DNA of 64,000 bases. It comes from Paenibacillus graminis. Lineage in GTDB: Bacteria > Bacillota > Bacilli > Paenibacillales > Paenibacillaceae. The notes beneath the pieces were generated by a model, which was given only the letters and a program-made list of their open reading frames with translations, ran no database searches and was not told where the DNA came from. The position numbers and the translations under genes are program-made. Below are positions 27,705 to 36,278 of this stretch, piece by piece (position 1 is the first letter of the stretch; each line of letters begins with the position of its first letter). The stretch spans positions 620,001 through 684,000 of the forward strand of contig NZ_CP009287.1 of the NCBI RefSeq assembly GCF_000758705.1. The letters are read 5' to 3'.

Positions 27705-27929
27705 GTATGTTCCTCCAGCCTGCAGATGAATATGTCCAAATATAAGAATGTTTATGTTTCACGCTATTTATTATCCTTATATTTCTCACTGAAACGGTAG
27801 CATCCTTAATTAAAGGATGGCTAAGCGTTTCTGCTTGTGATTCTATTGTACGGAGGAGTAGGGCAAAAGGAAATCTTTTTAACAGGGAAACAACCAGCAA
27901 GGTTTGTAAAAGGCCAATTGTTCACGGGG

Positions 27930-28268
27930 CTACAACTGGCGGAGCTGGCGTTCAGCGATATCTCCCGCCCAGGGCAGTCTATACCACCTTCCGCCCAATG
28001 CATGGTAGATCATAAGCAGCCATACGGCGAACGAGCACAGGGAGATGAGGGAGGCGGCCAGTGGACCCAGCAGCGGAATGAATCCGCACAGCACATGGGC
28101 AATCATCAGCGCACCGAAGGCGATCAGCGACTGCAGCGCATGGAAAAGGACGAAACGGCTGCGCTTTTCGAGGGCGAGAAAAACAATCCCCCCAATGAAG
28201 GGGAAAAAGTAACAGAGGGCAGCGGCGATATGATCCGGTATTCCGGTAGAGGATCTGATAGGGGACAA
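27930..28268 (-). CDS. DUF4870-like small membrane protein
   Basis: A 112-residue protein with three hydrophobic segments (IAAALCYFFPFIGGIVFLAL, ALQSLIAFGALMIAHVL, LAASLISLCSFAVWLLMIYH) and the F-HALQSL pattern of DUF4870/TM2-like proteins. The TTG start follows GGAGAGTGAG. Function unknown. It is a single gene on the minus strand. Confidence 0.7.
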   Translation of the reverse strand: MSPIRSSTGIPDHIAAALCYFFPFIGGIVFLALEKRSRFVLFHALQSLIAFGALMIAHVLCGFIPLLGPLAASLISLCSFAVWLLMIYHALGGRWYRLPWAGDIAERQLRQL

Positions 28269-28633
28269 GGGCTCACTCTCCTTGGACTTGGTAAAAGAAG
28301 GCGGCTGCCATATTTCGGCTTCCCTACAATTCTATGAGCGATAGGTACAAAGTATGTGGTTCCAGGGTTCCAAAGCTAATCGGATTGCCGGTGCCCGCCG
28401 ATGTAACTAATAGGACCACACCAGAGTGAACTGAAAACTGTCCATAATGGACTTTTGTAAACGGCTGATATTTTTGCCAGTCCTGGGCATTCTAACATCA
28501 TAAACAACAGTTCAGCCAGTCCTGGGAATTTCCGTTTTTTAACCAGTGTTCGCCACCCTAACCTGCCGTGGAAGGTGAAATATATAAAATAATTCCCTTC
28601 GCACATTTTACATGGAAAGGTGGAACTTGGACT

Positions 28634-28648
28634 GGAATATGATACAAT
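28634..28648 (+). promoter_or_regulatory. Extended -10 promoter with a long leader
   Basis: TGATACAAT is an extended -10 with a weak -35 (TGGAAC) 17 bases up. The leader to the next CDS at 28934 is about 280 bases. It holds AAGGAGTGA followed by a GTG-started 14-codon frame at 28683-28727. Between 28269 and 28630 nothing is seen beyond a direct repeat GCCAGTCCTGGG (near 28475 and 28514). Confidence 0.45.
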
Positions 28649-28933
28649 ATAACGATAAGGCCCGAAAGGAGTGATTCAGCAAGTGGCTCTTCGGGTACAA
28701 AAGTGTCTAAGGGGTCCGAAGCGATAGGACATCCTTATTCTCAGCCCAAATCACGACGAACCTGCTTCACCCGGCGAGACGGAATTCCTTACACCGGAAT
28801 ATTGTATTGGCGGATATGCAAGCCACGTATGTGTATGGTTTCTGAACTTGCATTTCAAGGTTACGGCGAACTTTTCATCATGCATTCTCTACAACGGAGC
28901 ATTCATTTTCAATGTTTTGGGAGGGAACTGATC

Positions 28934-29122
28934 ATGGCAAGTAAAGGTCATAACGAAGTCAAGGAAAGTCTGCGGGAAATGACACGAATTTTCCGGCCCA
29001 AAGATCCCAAGAAATTTGTAAAGGAGTACGTCCGGAAGTATCGGATTACGGGAGGCTACGAAGAGGAGCTGACCATGGTCGTGGAGCATGAGCTGGTGAG
29101 AATGAACTCATCCGTCTCCTAA
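28934..29122 (+). CDS. Small basic hypothetical protein
   Basis: A 62-residue protein MASKGHNEVKESLREMTRIF... with a basic centre (RPKDPKKFVKEYVRKYRITGG) and acidic end (EEELTMVVEHEL). GGGAGGGAAC precedes the ATG; the frame is open further upstream but the stretch looks noncoding. A terminator follows. No family recognised. Confidence 0.7.
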   Translation: MASKGHNEVKESLREMTRIFRPKDPKKFVKEYVRKYRITGGYEEELTMVVEHELVRMNSSVS

Positions 29123-29199
29123 ACAACAGACAGGAACCGGTGCTTGCTGATTTTTGGAAAAACATCTATCTGGGTAATTACATCCATGAGGATTCTCAT

Positions 29200-29241
29200 A
29201 AACCGTGGCCAGGCGGCTTGCTGCCGGAAGCGGTTTTTTTT
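29200..29241 (+). terminator. Terminator after the 62-residue gene
   Basis: AAACCG...CGGTTT outer pairing with inner GGC/GCC pairing and a run of eight T. Confidence 0.65.
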
Positions 29242-29348
29242 GTTTGTCTACATGCCTCTAGACAGCCAATCTCTTCAAATAGTCAAATGAATTAATATAC
29301 ACAATTAGATATGTATGCGCTTTATTTATTATAACAGACTTGCTTGTA

Positions 29349-29424
29349 TTTGTGAAAGCGTTCTTAAGTCCAGTAGGGACAAGACTTTAGTCTTCAGAAA
29401 AACAATTGTGAATTTGTTGTGAAC
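29349..29424 (+). promoter_or_regulatory. ResD-like TTTGTGAAT motifs and a cre-like site upstream of ctaC
   Basis: TTTGTGAAA (29349-29357), ATTGTGAAT (29405-29413) and GTTGTGAAC (29416-29424) match the ResD consensus TTTGTGAAT in 7-8 of 9 bases; the last two are spaced 11 bp, one helical turn. TGAAAGCGTTCTTA (29353-29366) matches the CcpA cre consensus TGWAANCGNTNWCA with one mismatch. Both regulators control oxidase genes in Bacillus. Confidence 0.5.
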
Positions 29425-29426
29425 GA

Positions 29427-29455
29427 TTGACAAAAGACCCCTTCAAACTTATATT
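29427..29455 (+). promoter_or_regulatory. SigA-type promoter of ctaCDEF
   Basis: TTGACA, a 17-base spacer, TATATT; about 65 bases upstream of the ctaC start. The ResD-like motifs end just before the -35. Confidence 0.7.
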
Positions 29456-29523
29456 AATAGTGATTGTTATAATTGACAGGATAATACTCTAATCTACGAA
29501 ATCGGGAAAAGCGGGGTAGATCA

Positions 29524-30573
29524 ATGATGAAAACGTGGCAGGCTGGAAAGCGGCTTCTTCCCATGACCGCAGCGCTTGGACTCATTCTTGCCGGATGCGG
29601 GCGGGAGGACCTGTCGGTGCTTCGTCCTCAAGGGCCGGCTGCAGAAAGCTCGTTCGATCTGATGAAGCTGTCGATCACTATCATGATTGTTGTACTGCTG
29701 ATCGTCTTTTCCATTGCAGCCTATGTACTGGTCCGCTTCCGGCGCAAACCGGATCAGAGAGAAATACCCGAGCAGGTGGAAGGCAGCTTCAAGCTGGAAG
29801 TGCTCTGGACGGTCATTCCGCTGATACTGGTAGTTGTGCTGGCGGTTCCTACGGTAAAGGCCGTGTTTGCCGCCGGGAATGATCACTCGAACGACAAAAA
29901 TGCTATTAAGGTCAAAGTGACCGGACACCAATATTGGTGGGAATTCCAGTATACCGATTACGGAGTAACGACTGCGCAGGATCTGGTGATACCTGCCGGG
30001 AAGGATATCGCTTTTGAGCTGAGCACGAAGGATGTGCTGCATTCCTTCTGGGTGCCCTCGCTCTCCGGGAAAATGGATACCAACCCCGATGGAACAACGA
30101 ACCGTTTCAGTTTCAGTGCGCCAAATGAAGGCGTTTACCGGGGCAAATGTGCGGAGCTCTGCGGTCCTTCCCACGGCTTCATGGAGTTCAAGGTGAAATC
30201 CGTCAGCGAAGCGGAGTTTGAGAAGTGGGTCAAATCCATGAAATCTCCGGCTGTGCTGCCGGAAGATCCGGCTCTTGCCGAAACATTCAAGTCCCAATGC
30301 CTGACCTGCCATGCCGTAGGGGATATGCCGGATTTGTCGAGCGCCCCTAATCTGACTGGAATCGGCTCGCGGGAGTCTGTGGCCGGAATATTGCTGAATG
30401 ACGATACCGGGGTAGACGGAGAGCCGGTGCTGGAGAATCTTAAAACCTGGCTGCATGATACCCCAGGCGTAAAACCTGGAAACAAGATGCCTGACCCCAA
30501 GAAGGATATGGGCTTAAGTGATGAAGAGATAGACGGAATTGCCGAGTTTTTGGCCGGCTACACGCTGGACTAG
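29524..30573 (+). CDS. ctaC: caa3-type cytochrome c oxidase subunit II
   Basis: A 349-residue lipoprotein subunit carrying CuA and a fused cytochrome c. It has a lipobox LAGC near residue 28, two membrane helices (about 48-72 and 95-115), the CuA domain with HSFWVPSLSGKMD and CAELCGPSHGFM, and a C-terminal heme c site CLTCH near residue 260 with a distal Met in NKMPDP. The fused cytochrome marks a caa3 oxidase fed by cytochrome c. First gene of ctaCDEF behind a clear promoter. Confidence 0.96.
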   Translation: MMKTWQAGKRLLPMTAALGLILAGCGREDLSVLRPQGPAAESSFDLMKLSITIMIVVLLIVFSIAAYVLVRFRRKPDQREIPEQVEGSFKLEVLWTVIPLILVVVLAVPTVKAVFAAGNDHSNDKNAIKVKVTGHQYWWEFQYTDYGVTTAQDLVIPAGKDIAFELSTKDVLHSFWVPSLSGKMDTNPDGTTNRFSFSAPNEGVYRGKCAELCGPSHGFMEFKVKSVSEAEFEKWVKSMKSPAVLPEDPALAETFKSQCLTCHAVGDMPDLSSAPNLTGIGSRESVAGILLNDDTGVDGEPVLENLKTWLHDTPGVKPGNKMPDPKKDMGLSDEEIDGIAEFLAGYTLD

Positions 30574-30623
30574 AGCTTACATTCTGCAATGGAAGCAGCA
30601 TATTCGAAAAGGGGGTACGAACC

Positions 30624-32540
30624 TTGGCTCAAGCAGCGCAGTCCCTGAATCCATCACCGCCTCTGAAGCATGGCCACAGCGTGAAACGCCACACCGGACT
30701 GATGGACTGGATTACCACCGTCGATCATAAAAAGATAGCGATTTTATACCTGTGGGCCGGAGGCTTGTTTTTTGGCATCGGCGGACTTGAAGCCATTCTG
30801 ATCCGTATCCAGCTCATCAAGCCGATGAATACCTTTCTGGATGCCCAGACCTTCAACGAACTGATCACCATGCACGGCACAACCATGATCTTCCTGGGCG
30901 TCATGCCGGTGATCTTCGCACTGATGAACGCGGTCATTCCGCTGCAGATCGGTGCGCGCGATGTCGCTTTTCCGTTTCTGAATGCTCTGGGCTTCTGGAC
31001 CTTCCTGTTCGGCGGGGTTCTGCTTAACCTCAGCTGGATCATGGGCGGTGCGCCCGATGCGGGCTGGACCTCGTATACGCCATTATCCACCATAGAGTAC
31101 AGCGGCACACATGGCGTGGATTTCTACACCATTGGGCTGCAGATAGCCGGTCTCGGGACGCTTATCGGGGGCATTAACTTTCTGGCTACCATCATTACGA
31201 TGCGCGCGCCGGGCATGTCCTTCATGCGGATGCCGATGTTCGTCTGGGCCAGCTTCATTACTTCTGCGATTATCCTGTTTGCTTTTCCCGCTATTACAGT
31301 TGGGCTGGTGCTGCTTACGTTCGACCGGATTCTCGGAGCCAATTTCTTCGATACCTCAGCAGGCGGGAACTCGGTGCTCTGGCAGCATATCTTCTGGATC
31401 TTCGGTCATCCCGAAGTGTACATTCTGATCCTGCCGGCCTTCGGCATCATCTCGGAGGTCATCCCGACCTTCGCGCGCAAGCGTCTGTTCGGCTACAGCT
31501 CGATGGTATTTGCCACGATCCTGATCGCATTCCTGGGCTTCATGGTCTGGGCGCATCATATGTTCACCACCGGCCTGGGCCCGGTAGCGAACGCCCTGTT
31601 CTCGGTATCAACCATGCTGATTGCCGTACCAACCGGGATCAAAATCTTCAACTGGCTGTTCACCATGTGGGGCGGTCAGGTACGGTTTACGAGTCCCAAC
31701 CTGTTCGCGGTCGGTTTTATTCCCACTTTTACGATGGGTGGCGTCACCGGGGTCATGCTGGCCTCTGCGCCTGCCGATTTCCAGTTTCATGATACGTATT
31801 TTGTTGTTGCGCATTTTCATTACGTCATTGTCGGCGGTCTGGTGCTCGGCCTGTTTGCCGGGCTGCATTACTGGTGGCCGAAGATGTTCGGGCGGATGCT
31901 GAGCGAAACCTTGGGCAAATGGACCTTCTGGACCTTCATCATCGGCTTCCATCTCACCTTCTTCGTGCAGCATTTCCTGGGGCTGATGGGGATGCAGCGC
32001 CGTGTATTCACCTATCTGCCGAACCAGCAGTTTGATCTGCTGAATCTGATTAGTACGGTCGGGGCGGGATTGATGGGTGTGGGGATGCTTATTTTCCTCA
32101 CGAATATCTTCCTCACTTCCCGAAAACCGGCAGATGCCCCAGATGATCCTTGGGAAGACGGCCGCACGCTGGAGTGGGCGATTCCCTCGCCGCCGCCGGA
32201 ATATAATTTCAAACAGACTCCGCTGGTGCGCGGACTGGATGCTTTCTGGAAGGAAAAAACCTCGGGCCATAAAACTATGACTCCTGCTGAGCCGGTCGGT
32301 CCAATTCATATGCCATCGGCAACGATCCTGCCGTTCCTGATGTCAGTCGGCATCTTTATTGCCGGACTGGGCTTCATGTTCAGCCGTGATGATTTCGGGA
32401 ATGCGTTCATGGGCTTTATGTTCAACCATTATCTTGTTACAGCCATCGGGCTGGTGATTACCTTCGGGTCGATGCTGCTGCGGTCACTCTATGATGATCA
32501 CGGCTGGCATATTGAGCCTGAAGAGCTGGAAGGACGGTGA
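30624..32540 (+). CDS. ctaD: Cytochrome c oxidase subunit I
   Basis: A 638-residue heme-copper oxidase catalytic subunit with 12 or more helices. Visible ligands: low-spin heme His in TMHGTTMIFLG, CuB His and cross-linked Tyr in WIFGHPEVYILILP, the His pair in WAHHMFTTG, and the C-terminal heme pair in VVAHFHYVIVGG. The TTG start follows AAAGGGGG. It pumps protons while reducing oxygen at the membrane. 50 bases after ctaC. Confidence 0.97.
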   Translation: MAQAAQSLNPSPPLKHGHSVKRHTGLMDWITTVDHKKIAILYLWAGGLFFGIGGLEAILIRIQLIKPMNTFLDAQTFNELITMHGTTMIFLGVMPVIFALMNAVIPLQIGARDVAFPFLNALGFWTFLFGGVLLNLSWIMGGAPDAGWTSYTPLSTIEYSGTHGVDFYTIGLQIAGLGTLIGGINFLATIITMRAPGMSFMRMPMFVWASFITSAIILFAFPAITVGLVLLTFDRILGANFFDTSAGGNSVLWQHIFWIFGHPEVYILILPAFGIISEVIPTFARKRLFGYSSMVFATILIAFLGFMVWAHHMFTTGLGPVANALFSVSTMLIAVPTGIKIFNWLFTMWGGQVRFTSPNLFAVGFIPTFTMGGVTGVMLASAPADFQFHDTYFVVAHFHYVIVGGLVLGLFAGLHYWWPKMFGRMLSETLGKWTFWTFIIGFHLTFFVQHFLGLMGMQRRVFTYLPNQQFDLLNLISTVGAGLMGVGMLIFLTNIFLTSRKPADAPDDPWEDGRTLEWAIPSPPPEYNFKQTPLVRGLDAFWKEKTSGHKTMTPAEPVGPIHMPSATILPFLMSVGIFIAGLGFMFSRDDFGNAFMGFMFNHYLVTAIGLVITFGSMLLRSLYDDHGWHIEPEELEGR

Positions 32541-32546
32541 GCGGAC

Positions 32547-33173
32547 ATGACAACGGCACAAGCTGAAGGCGCAGCGGGTACTCTTCCGCACGAACCTGAA
32601 AAAGCAACCCTGGAGGGACGCAACAAGGTGCTGGCCTTTTGGCTGTTCCTCGGCGGGGAGTCAGTTTTGTTCGGAACCCTATTCGCAACCTTCCTGGCGC
32701 TGCGCAACCAGACCAATGAAGGCCCGTCGGCGAACGAGCTTTTCCACCTGCCGCTGGTGGCGGCTGCAACATTCCTCTTGCTGGTCAGCAGTCTGACCAG
32801 TGTGTTCGCTATTCAGGCTATGCACAGGGGGAAGGTGGCGGTGCTTCGCAACTGGCTGCTGGTTACGGTATTTCTGGGGTTGTGCTTTCTGGTTCTGGAA
32901 ATCTACGAGTTCAGCGTATATGTAAGACATGAGGAGTTCGGTATGACCACCAGCGCCTTCAGCTCGGCGTTCTACACACTGGTTGGCTTTCACGGCGCGC
33001 ATGTAGCTTTTGGCATCCTCTGGATTTCCGTGCTGATCGGACAGCTTGTGCGCAAGGGGCTTACGGTCGTAACCGCACCCAAGATTTATGTTTCGGCCAT
33101 GTACTGGCATTTTATTGATGTAGTATGGGTCTTTATCTTCACCGTCGTATACCTGCTCGGAAAGGTGGGGTAA
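32547..33173 (+). CDS. ctaE: Cytochrome c oxidase subunit III
   Basis: A 208-residue membrane subunit with five helices. GFHGAHVAFGILWI and YWHFIDVVWVFIFTVVYL are the COX3 signatures. It starts six bases after ctaD; ctaF starts two bases after its stop, showing a tight operon. Confidence 0.96.
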   Translation: MTTAQAEGAAGTLPHEPEKATLEGRNKVLAFWLFLGGESVLFGTLFATFLALRNQTNEGPSANELFHLPLVAAATFLLLVSSLTSVFAIQAMHRGKVAVLRNWLLVTVFLGLCFLVLEIYEFSVYVRHEEFGMTTSAFSSAFYTLVGFHGAHVAFGILWISVLIGQLVRKGLTVVTAPKIYVSAMYWHFIDVVWVFIFTVVYLLGKVG

Positions 33174-33175
33174 CC

Positions 33176-33502
33176 ATGGCGACAGAACAGCATTCCGCTT
33201 CAAATGGTTCAGTGAAGCACCGCCACCGGCAGGAAGGGCCGCAGCGGCATATTGTGGTATTTGTCTTCTCTGTCGTTTTGACGCTGATTGCCTTTGCGGC
33301 TGTAGCTGCGGGAGGCGTCAATGCCACATTTGCCGTGGTCCTGCTGCTGGTGATGGCAGTGCTTCAGGTATTCCTGCAAATGGGCTTCTGGATGCATCTC
33401 AAGGACAAAGGGCACCTGCTGCCCATTATATTTATGCTGGGCGGCTTTTTTATCGCTGGAACCAGCATTGTGATGGCGCTCTACTGGGTATGGTGGGATT
33501 AG
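33176..33502 (+). CDS. ctaF: Cytochrome c oxidase subunit IV
   Basis: A 108-residue subunit with a hydrophilic His-rich head and three helices (VFVFSVVLTLIAFAAVAAGG, AVVLLLVMAVLQVFLQMGFW, FMLGGFFIAGTSIVMALYWV). FWMHLKDKGH is typical of prokaryotic COX4. GGTGGGG precedes the ATG. Last gene before a terminator. Confidence 0.92.
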   Translation: MATEQHSASNGSVKHRHRQEGPQRHIVVFVFSVVLTLIAFAAVAAGGVNATFAVVLLLVMAVLQVFLQMGFWMHLKDKGHLLPIIFMLGGFFIAGTSIVMALYWVWWD

Positions 33503-33514
33503 CGTTTGCAAGGG

Positions 33515-33539
33515 GGCGGCGGGAGATGCCGCCTTTTTT
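33515..33539 (+). terminator. Terminator after ctaF
   Basis: GGCGGC (33515-33520) pairs with GCCGCC (33528-33533), then TTTTTT. Confidence 0.85.
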
Positions 33540-33630
33540 GCTGTGTGGGGAGAGCGGCTGCTGCTAAATGGGGAAATAGGTGAGCCCTACGCGGGCAAGC
33601 AGCTCTTTACAGGAGTTAACAAACTAAATT

Positions 33631-33732
33631 GCTGGTGGAATAAGATAAGTTGCTGGTGGAACAAGAGGGGTTAGTGAAAAAAGTTTGTTTAATCCCTATT
33701 TTTCGGTCGAAAGTCGAGTGTTGGTGGAAAAA
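33631..33732. repeat. Dispersed repeat cluster B, last copy cut by the IS
   Basis: Units GCTGGTGGAATAAGATAAGTT (33631), GCTGGTGGAACAAG... (33652), TTAGTGAAAAAAGTTTG (33671) and GTTGGTGGAAAAA (33720-33732). The last unit resumes after the insertion sequence as GTAAACTTAAT at 35034. Confidence 0.65.
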
Positions 33733-33770
33733 TGGACTTCCGTCAAGAAAGTGGACACAAAAAAATAGAT

Positions 33771-34604
33771 TTAGGCAGTCTTTCTCTTCTTGAACTTCGC
33801 TGCAAATTGGGCAGGGGAAACATAACCCAGCGCACTGTGGATTCGCTTGCGATTATAAAAAAATTCAATGTACTGGAACATCTCGTCCTGCGCGTGCTGC
33901 TTCGTTTTGAACTTGGTGCAATAAACAAACTCTTTCTTTAGTACGCTATGAAAGGATTCGATGCAGGCATTATCATAGCAATTTCCCTTACGGCTCATGC
34001 TCGCCTTCATGTGATATTTTTTTAGACGTTTACGGTAATCGGCAGAGGCGTACTGTGATCCCCGATCGGAGTGATGGATGAGTCCCTTTGGGGGCCGCTT
34101 GGCCTTGTAGGCGTCGTCCAGTGCGCCCAGTACCAGATCCGTCGTCATTCGTTCCTCCAGTCTCCAGCCGACAATTTCTCTCGTGCAGAGGTCGAGCACA
34201 CTGGCCAGGTACAGCCTACCTTGCCGGCAGGGAATGTAGGTAATGTCTGTGACCCAGACTTTGTTAGGCTCGGCCGTCGCAAATTTTTGATTCAGCAGAT
34301 TGGGAGCAATGGGCAAATTGTGATTGGAATCCGTCGTTTTTACACGAAACCGCTTGGCTACACAGGAACGTAATCCGAGCTCTCGCATGTATTTTCCTAC
34401 CGTCCGCTCGCTAATGGTGAACCCTTCTTTCAGCAAAAGCTCGGTAATTTTGGGGCTACCATAACGTTGTCTGTTGTCCTTGAAATGATAGATGATCCGC
34501 CGGAGCACCAGCGCCTTACGCTCGGCTTGAGGGCTCGAGGTAGCGCTTCGCCATTTGTAATACCCGCTCCGGGACACTTCAAAAACGCTGCACATCTTCT
34601 CCAT
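33771..34604 (-). CDS. IS3-family transposase OrfB (DDE integrase domain)
   Basis: 277 residues from the internal ATG. The HTH_21-like region (FEVSRSGYYKW, RRIIYHFKDNRQRYGSPKI) precedes the rve integrase core with catalytic acidic residues in VWVTDITYI, GLIHHSDRGSQY and CYDNACIESFHSVLKKE (the DDE triad, with the E in ESF). It is normally made as an OrfAB fusion by frameshifting; the frame upstream of this ATG is open and joins orfA at 34676. Confidence 0.95.
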   Translation of the reverse strand: MEKMCSVFEVSRSGYYKWRSATSSPQAERKALVLRRIIYHFKDNRQRYGSPKITELLLKEGFTISERTVGKYMRELGLRSCVAKRFRVKTTDSNHNLPIAPNLLNQKFATAEPNKVWVTDITYIPCRQGRLYLASVLDLCTREIVGWRLEERMTTDLVLGALDDAYKAKRPPKGLIHHSDRGSQYASADYRKRLKKYHMKASMSRKGNCYDNACIESFHSVLKKEFVYCTKFKTKQHAQDEMFQYIEFFYNRKRIHSALGYVSPAQFAAKFKKRKTA

Positions 34605-34642
34605 TCGAAACTCGGAGCGATGATCTTCGATGAACTGAAATC

Positions 34643-34960
34643 TCAGTTCTTTGGTTTGCTGAAGATGTGCACAGCTTTTTTTACGATGACGAGCTCCTCT
34701 TCGACGTCTGCAATTCGCTGCGCCCTTGCCTGTAATTCTTTTTCTTGTTCCGCCAGTCGCTGCTCAAGTTCGCGAACCTTTTCCGCACTGTTTACAGGTT
34801 CATTCCCGAACTCCCGATACTTTGCCAGCCAGTTGTGCAGTACGCCAGGGGAGATGCCCAGCTCCTCCCCAATCTCCGTCACCGTCTTCGTCTGTTCCTG
34901 AATGTACTTGACCGCTTCTCTTTTAAATTTTTCATTATACCGTTGCCGTTGTTCACCCAT
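34643..34960 (-). CDS. IS3-family OrfA (HTH DNA-binding)
   Basis: 105 residues with a helix-turn-helix (KFKREAVKYIQEQTKTVTEIGEELGISPGVLHNWLAKYRE) and a leucine-zipper-like coiled coil (VRELEQRLAEQEKELQARAQ). GGAGGTGT precedes the ATG. It binds the IS ends. Confidence 0.93.
   Translation of the reverse strand: MGEQRQRYNEKFKREAVKYIQEQTKTVTEIGEELGISPGVLHNWLAKYREFGNEPVNSAEKVRELEQRLAEQEKELQARAQRIADVEEELVIVKKAVHIFSKPKN
34676..34682 (-). other. Programmed -1 frameshift site (A7)
   Basis: On the minus strand the codons read gtA AAA AAA gct. The seven A form an A-AAA-AAA slippery heptamer in the orfA frame. A -1 shift continues into QQTKELRFQFIEDHR, which leads without a stop into OrfB. Confidence 0.8.
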
Positions 34961-35033
34961 GTGAACACCTCCTCGTTAAGTTCATTATTCATACTCTCTT
35001 AACGGGTGTCCACTTTTTATTCTACTTTCAAAA

Positions 35034-35208
35034 GTAAACTTAATTTTTGTTTTTTGGGTAAAAACCTAGTGTTAGTTGGAAAAAGTATCCTTAATTTCGC
35101 TGGAAAGTGCGGATGGACGCGGTTTTGGCTGAATTAGTGATACAAATTCCACTTAGCAGTGTCAGCAGCGGGTTTGCATCAAGATTAGTGGTACAAATTC
35201 CACTTAGC
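35034..35208. repeat. Dispersed repeat cluster C
   Basis: Right half of the IS-split unit (GTAAACTTAATTTTTG, 35034), GTTAGTTGGAAAAAGTATCC (35071-35100), ATTAGTGATACAAATTCCAC (35132-35157) and ATTAGTGGTACAAATTCCAC (35184-35208). The last two are inverted relative to the first two. Confidence 0.7.
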
Positions 35209-35326
35209 AACCACCCAGCACCGCCGCGCCCGGCTGTGCCAGTCTTGGCCCCGCCAAGCCAGACGATACTATTACGCGGTCGGGCTTTGTCCTATCCATC
35301 ATCCCGTGCGAGGAGGTTTGGTTATC

Positions 35327-36253
35327 ATGCTGGGATTATCCTACTTTAGCTTTGGCGAGTTGTGGAGCCCGCTGTTTCTGGCGGTGATGCTGCTGCTCAC
35401 AGCCGGTTATTTTGTGCTGATAGGCCCGCTTTCCGGACGTTTCCAGGGTTCATCCCGGGTTCCGCTGTGGCGGCGGATTTCATTCATCTCCGGCATGCTG
35501 GCCCTGTATCTGGCCCAAGCCGGACCACTGAGCCTGCTGGGGCATATTTTATTCTCTTTTCATATGGTGAGCATGGCCTTCTCCTACCTGGTTGCGGTTC
35601 CGCTGATTATGCTGGGCCTTCCTGACTGGTGCTGGCGCGCCCTGTTGAAGGGGGTTCTCCACCCTCTGCGGCGTGTATCCTTTCTGGCTCAGCCCGTAGT
35701 GGCGGCGCTGCTGTTCAACGGATTATTTTCACTCTATCACATCCCTGTGATCCATGATTATGTCATGCTGCATTTTGCGGTGCACCGGCTGTACTACGCT
35801 GTACTGTTCCTGACCTCCGCGCTGATGTGGTGGAATCTGATCAATCCGCTGCCGGAGCTGCGCAGCTTAAACGGATTGGGCCAGATCGGGTTTATTTTTT
35901 TGAACATGGTGCTGCTTACACCGGCTTGCGGTCTGATTATTTTTGCGGGGGAGCCGCTCTATGCCACTTACAGTGATCCGCAGATCTGGGCGCGGGCGAT
36001 GGGGTACTGTGTGTCCGGGAGCCCAGCGGAGCTGCTGCAGGCTTTTGGCGGTCCGGCGTTCTTCGGCTGGCTCTCACCCAAAGTGGATCAGCAGGTAGGC
36101 GGAATCGCTATGAAGTTCATCCAGGAATTTATTTTTGCCTCGATGCTTGCTTATGTGTTCTATCATTGGTATAAAAAAGAGAACGGGCAAGACGAAGCGG
36201 AGGTTTCCGCGCCTTCTTCCGAGCTGGAGAAGCGTGTTTTGACCCGGGTATAG
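35327..36253 (+). CDS. ctaG: Cytochrome c oxidase assembly factor CtaG
   Basis: A 308-residue membrane protein of the caa3_CtaG family, needed for assembly of the copper site in the Bacillus caa3 oxidase. Seven to eight helices; typical stretches are AGPLSLLGHILFSFHMVSMA and LFNGLFSLYHIPVIHDYVML with membrane His residues. GAGGAGG fixes the ATG at 35327. It is 1.8 kb from ctaF because of the IS3 element and repeats, but still on the same strand. Confidence 0.92.
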   Translation: MLGLSYFSFGELWSPLFLAVMLLLTAGYFVLIGPLSGRFQGSSRVPLWRRISFISGMLALYLAQAGPLSLLGHILFSFHMVSMAFSYLVAVPLIMLGLPDWCWRALLKGVLHPLRRVSFLAQPVVAALLFNGLFSLYHIPVIHDYVMLHFAVHRLYYAVLFLTSALMWWNLINPLPELRSLNGLGQIGFIFLNMVLLTPACGLIIFAGEPLYATYSDPQIWARAMGYCVSGSPAELLQAFGGPAFFGWLSPKVDQQVGGIAMKFIQEFIFASMLAYVFYHWYKKENGQDEAEVSAPSSELEKRVLTRV

Positions 36254-36278
36254 CCGGTAGACACCGAGGAGGATAATC

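Larger units (their letters stand above)
33733..35030 (-). mobile_element. IS3-family insertion sequence, complete, 1298 bp
   Basis: The element holds orfA and orfB on the minus strand. The left end TGGACTTCCGTCAAG followed by AAAGTGGACAC and the right end (minus strand) TGAAAGTAGAATAA followed by AAAGTGGACAC share an exact 11-base inner inverted repeat and the TG...CA tips of IS3 elements. A direct AAA on both flanks (33730-33732, 35031-35033) fits a 3-bp target duplication. Both reading frames and the frameshift site are intact, so it may be active. It interrupts a dispersed repeat between ctaF and ctaG. Confidence 0.85.

Noticed and set aside
27424..27900. A 158-codon minus-strand frame around the lipid kinase start
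   Set aside because: It is an out-of-frame shadow of the GC-rich kinase gene; the Arg-rich composition is a GC artefact.
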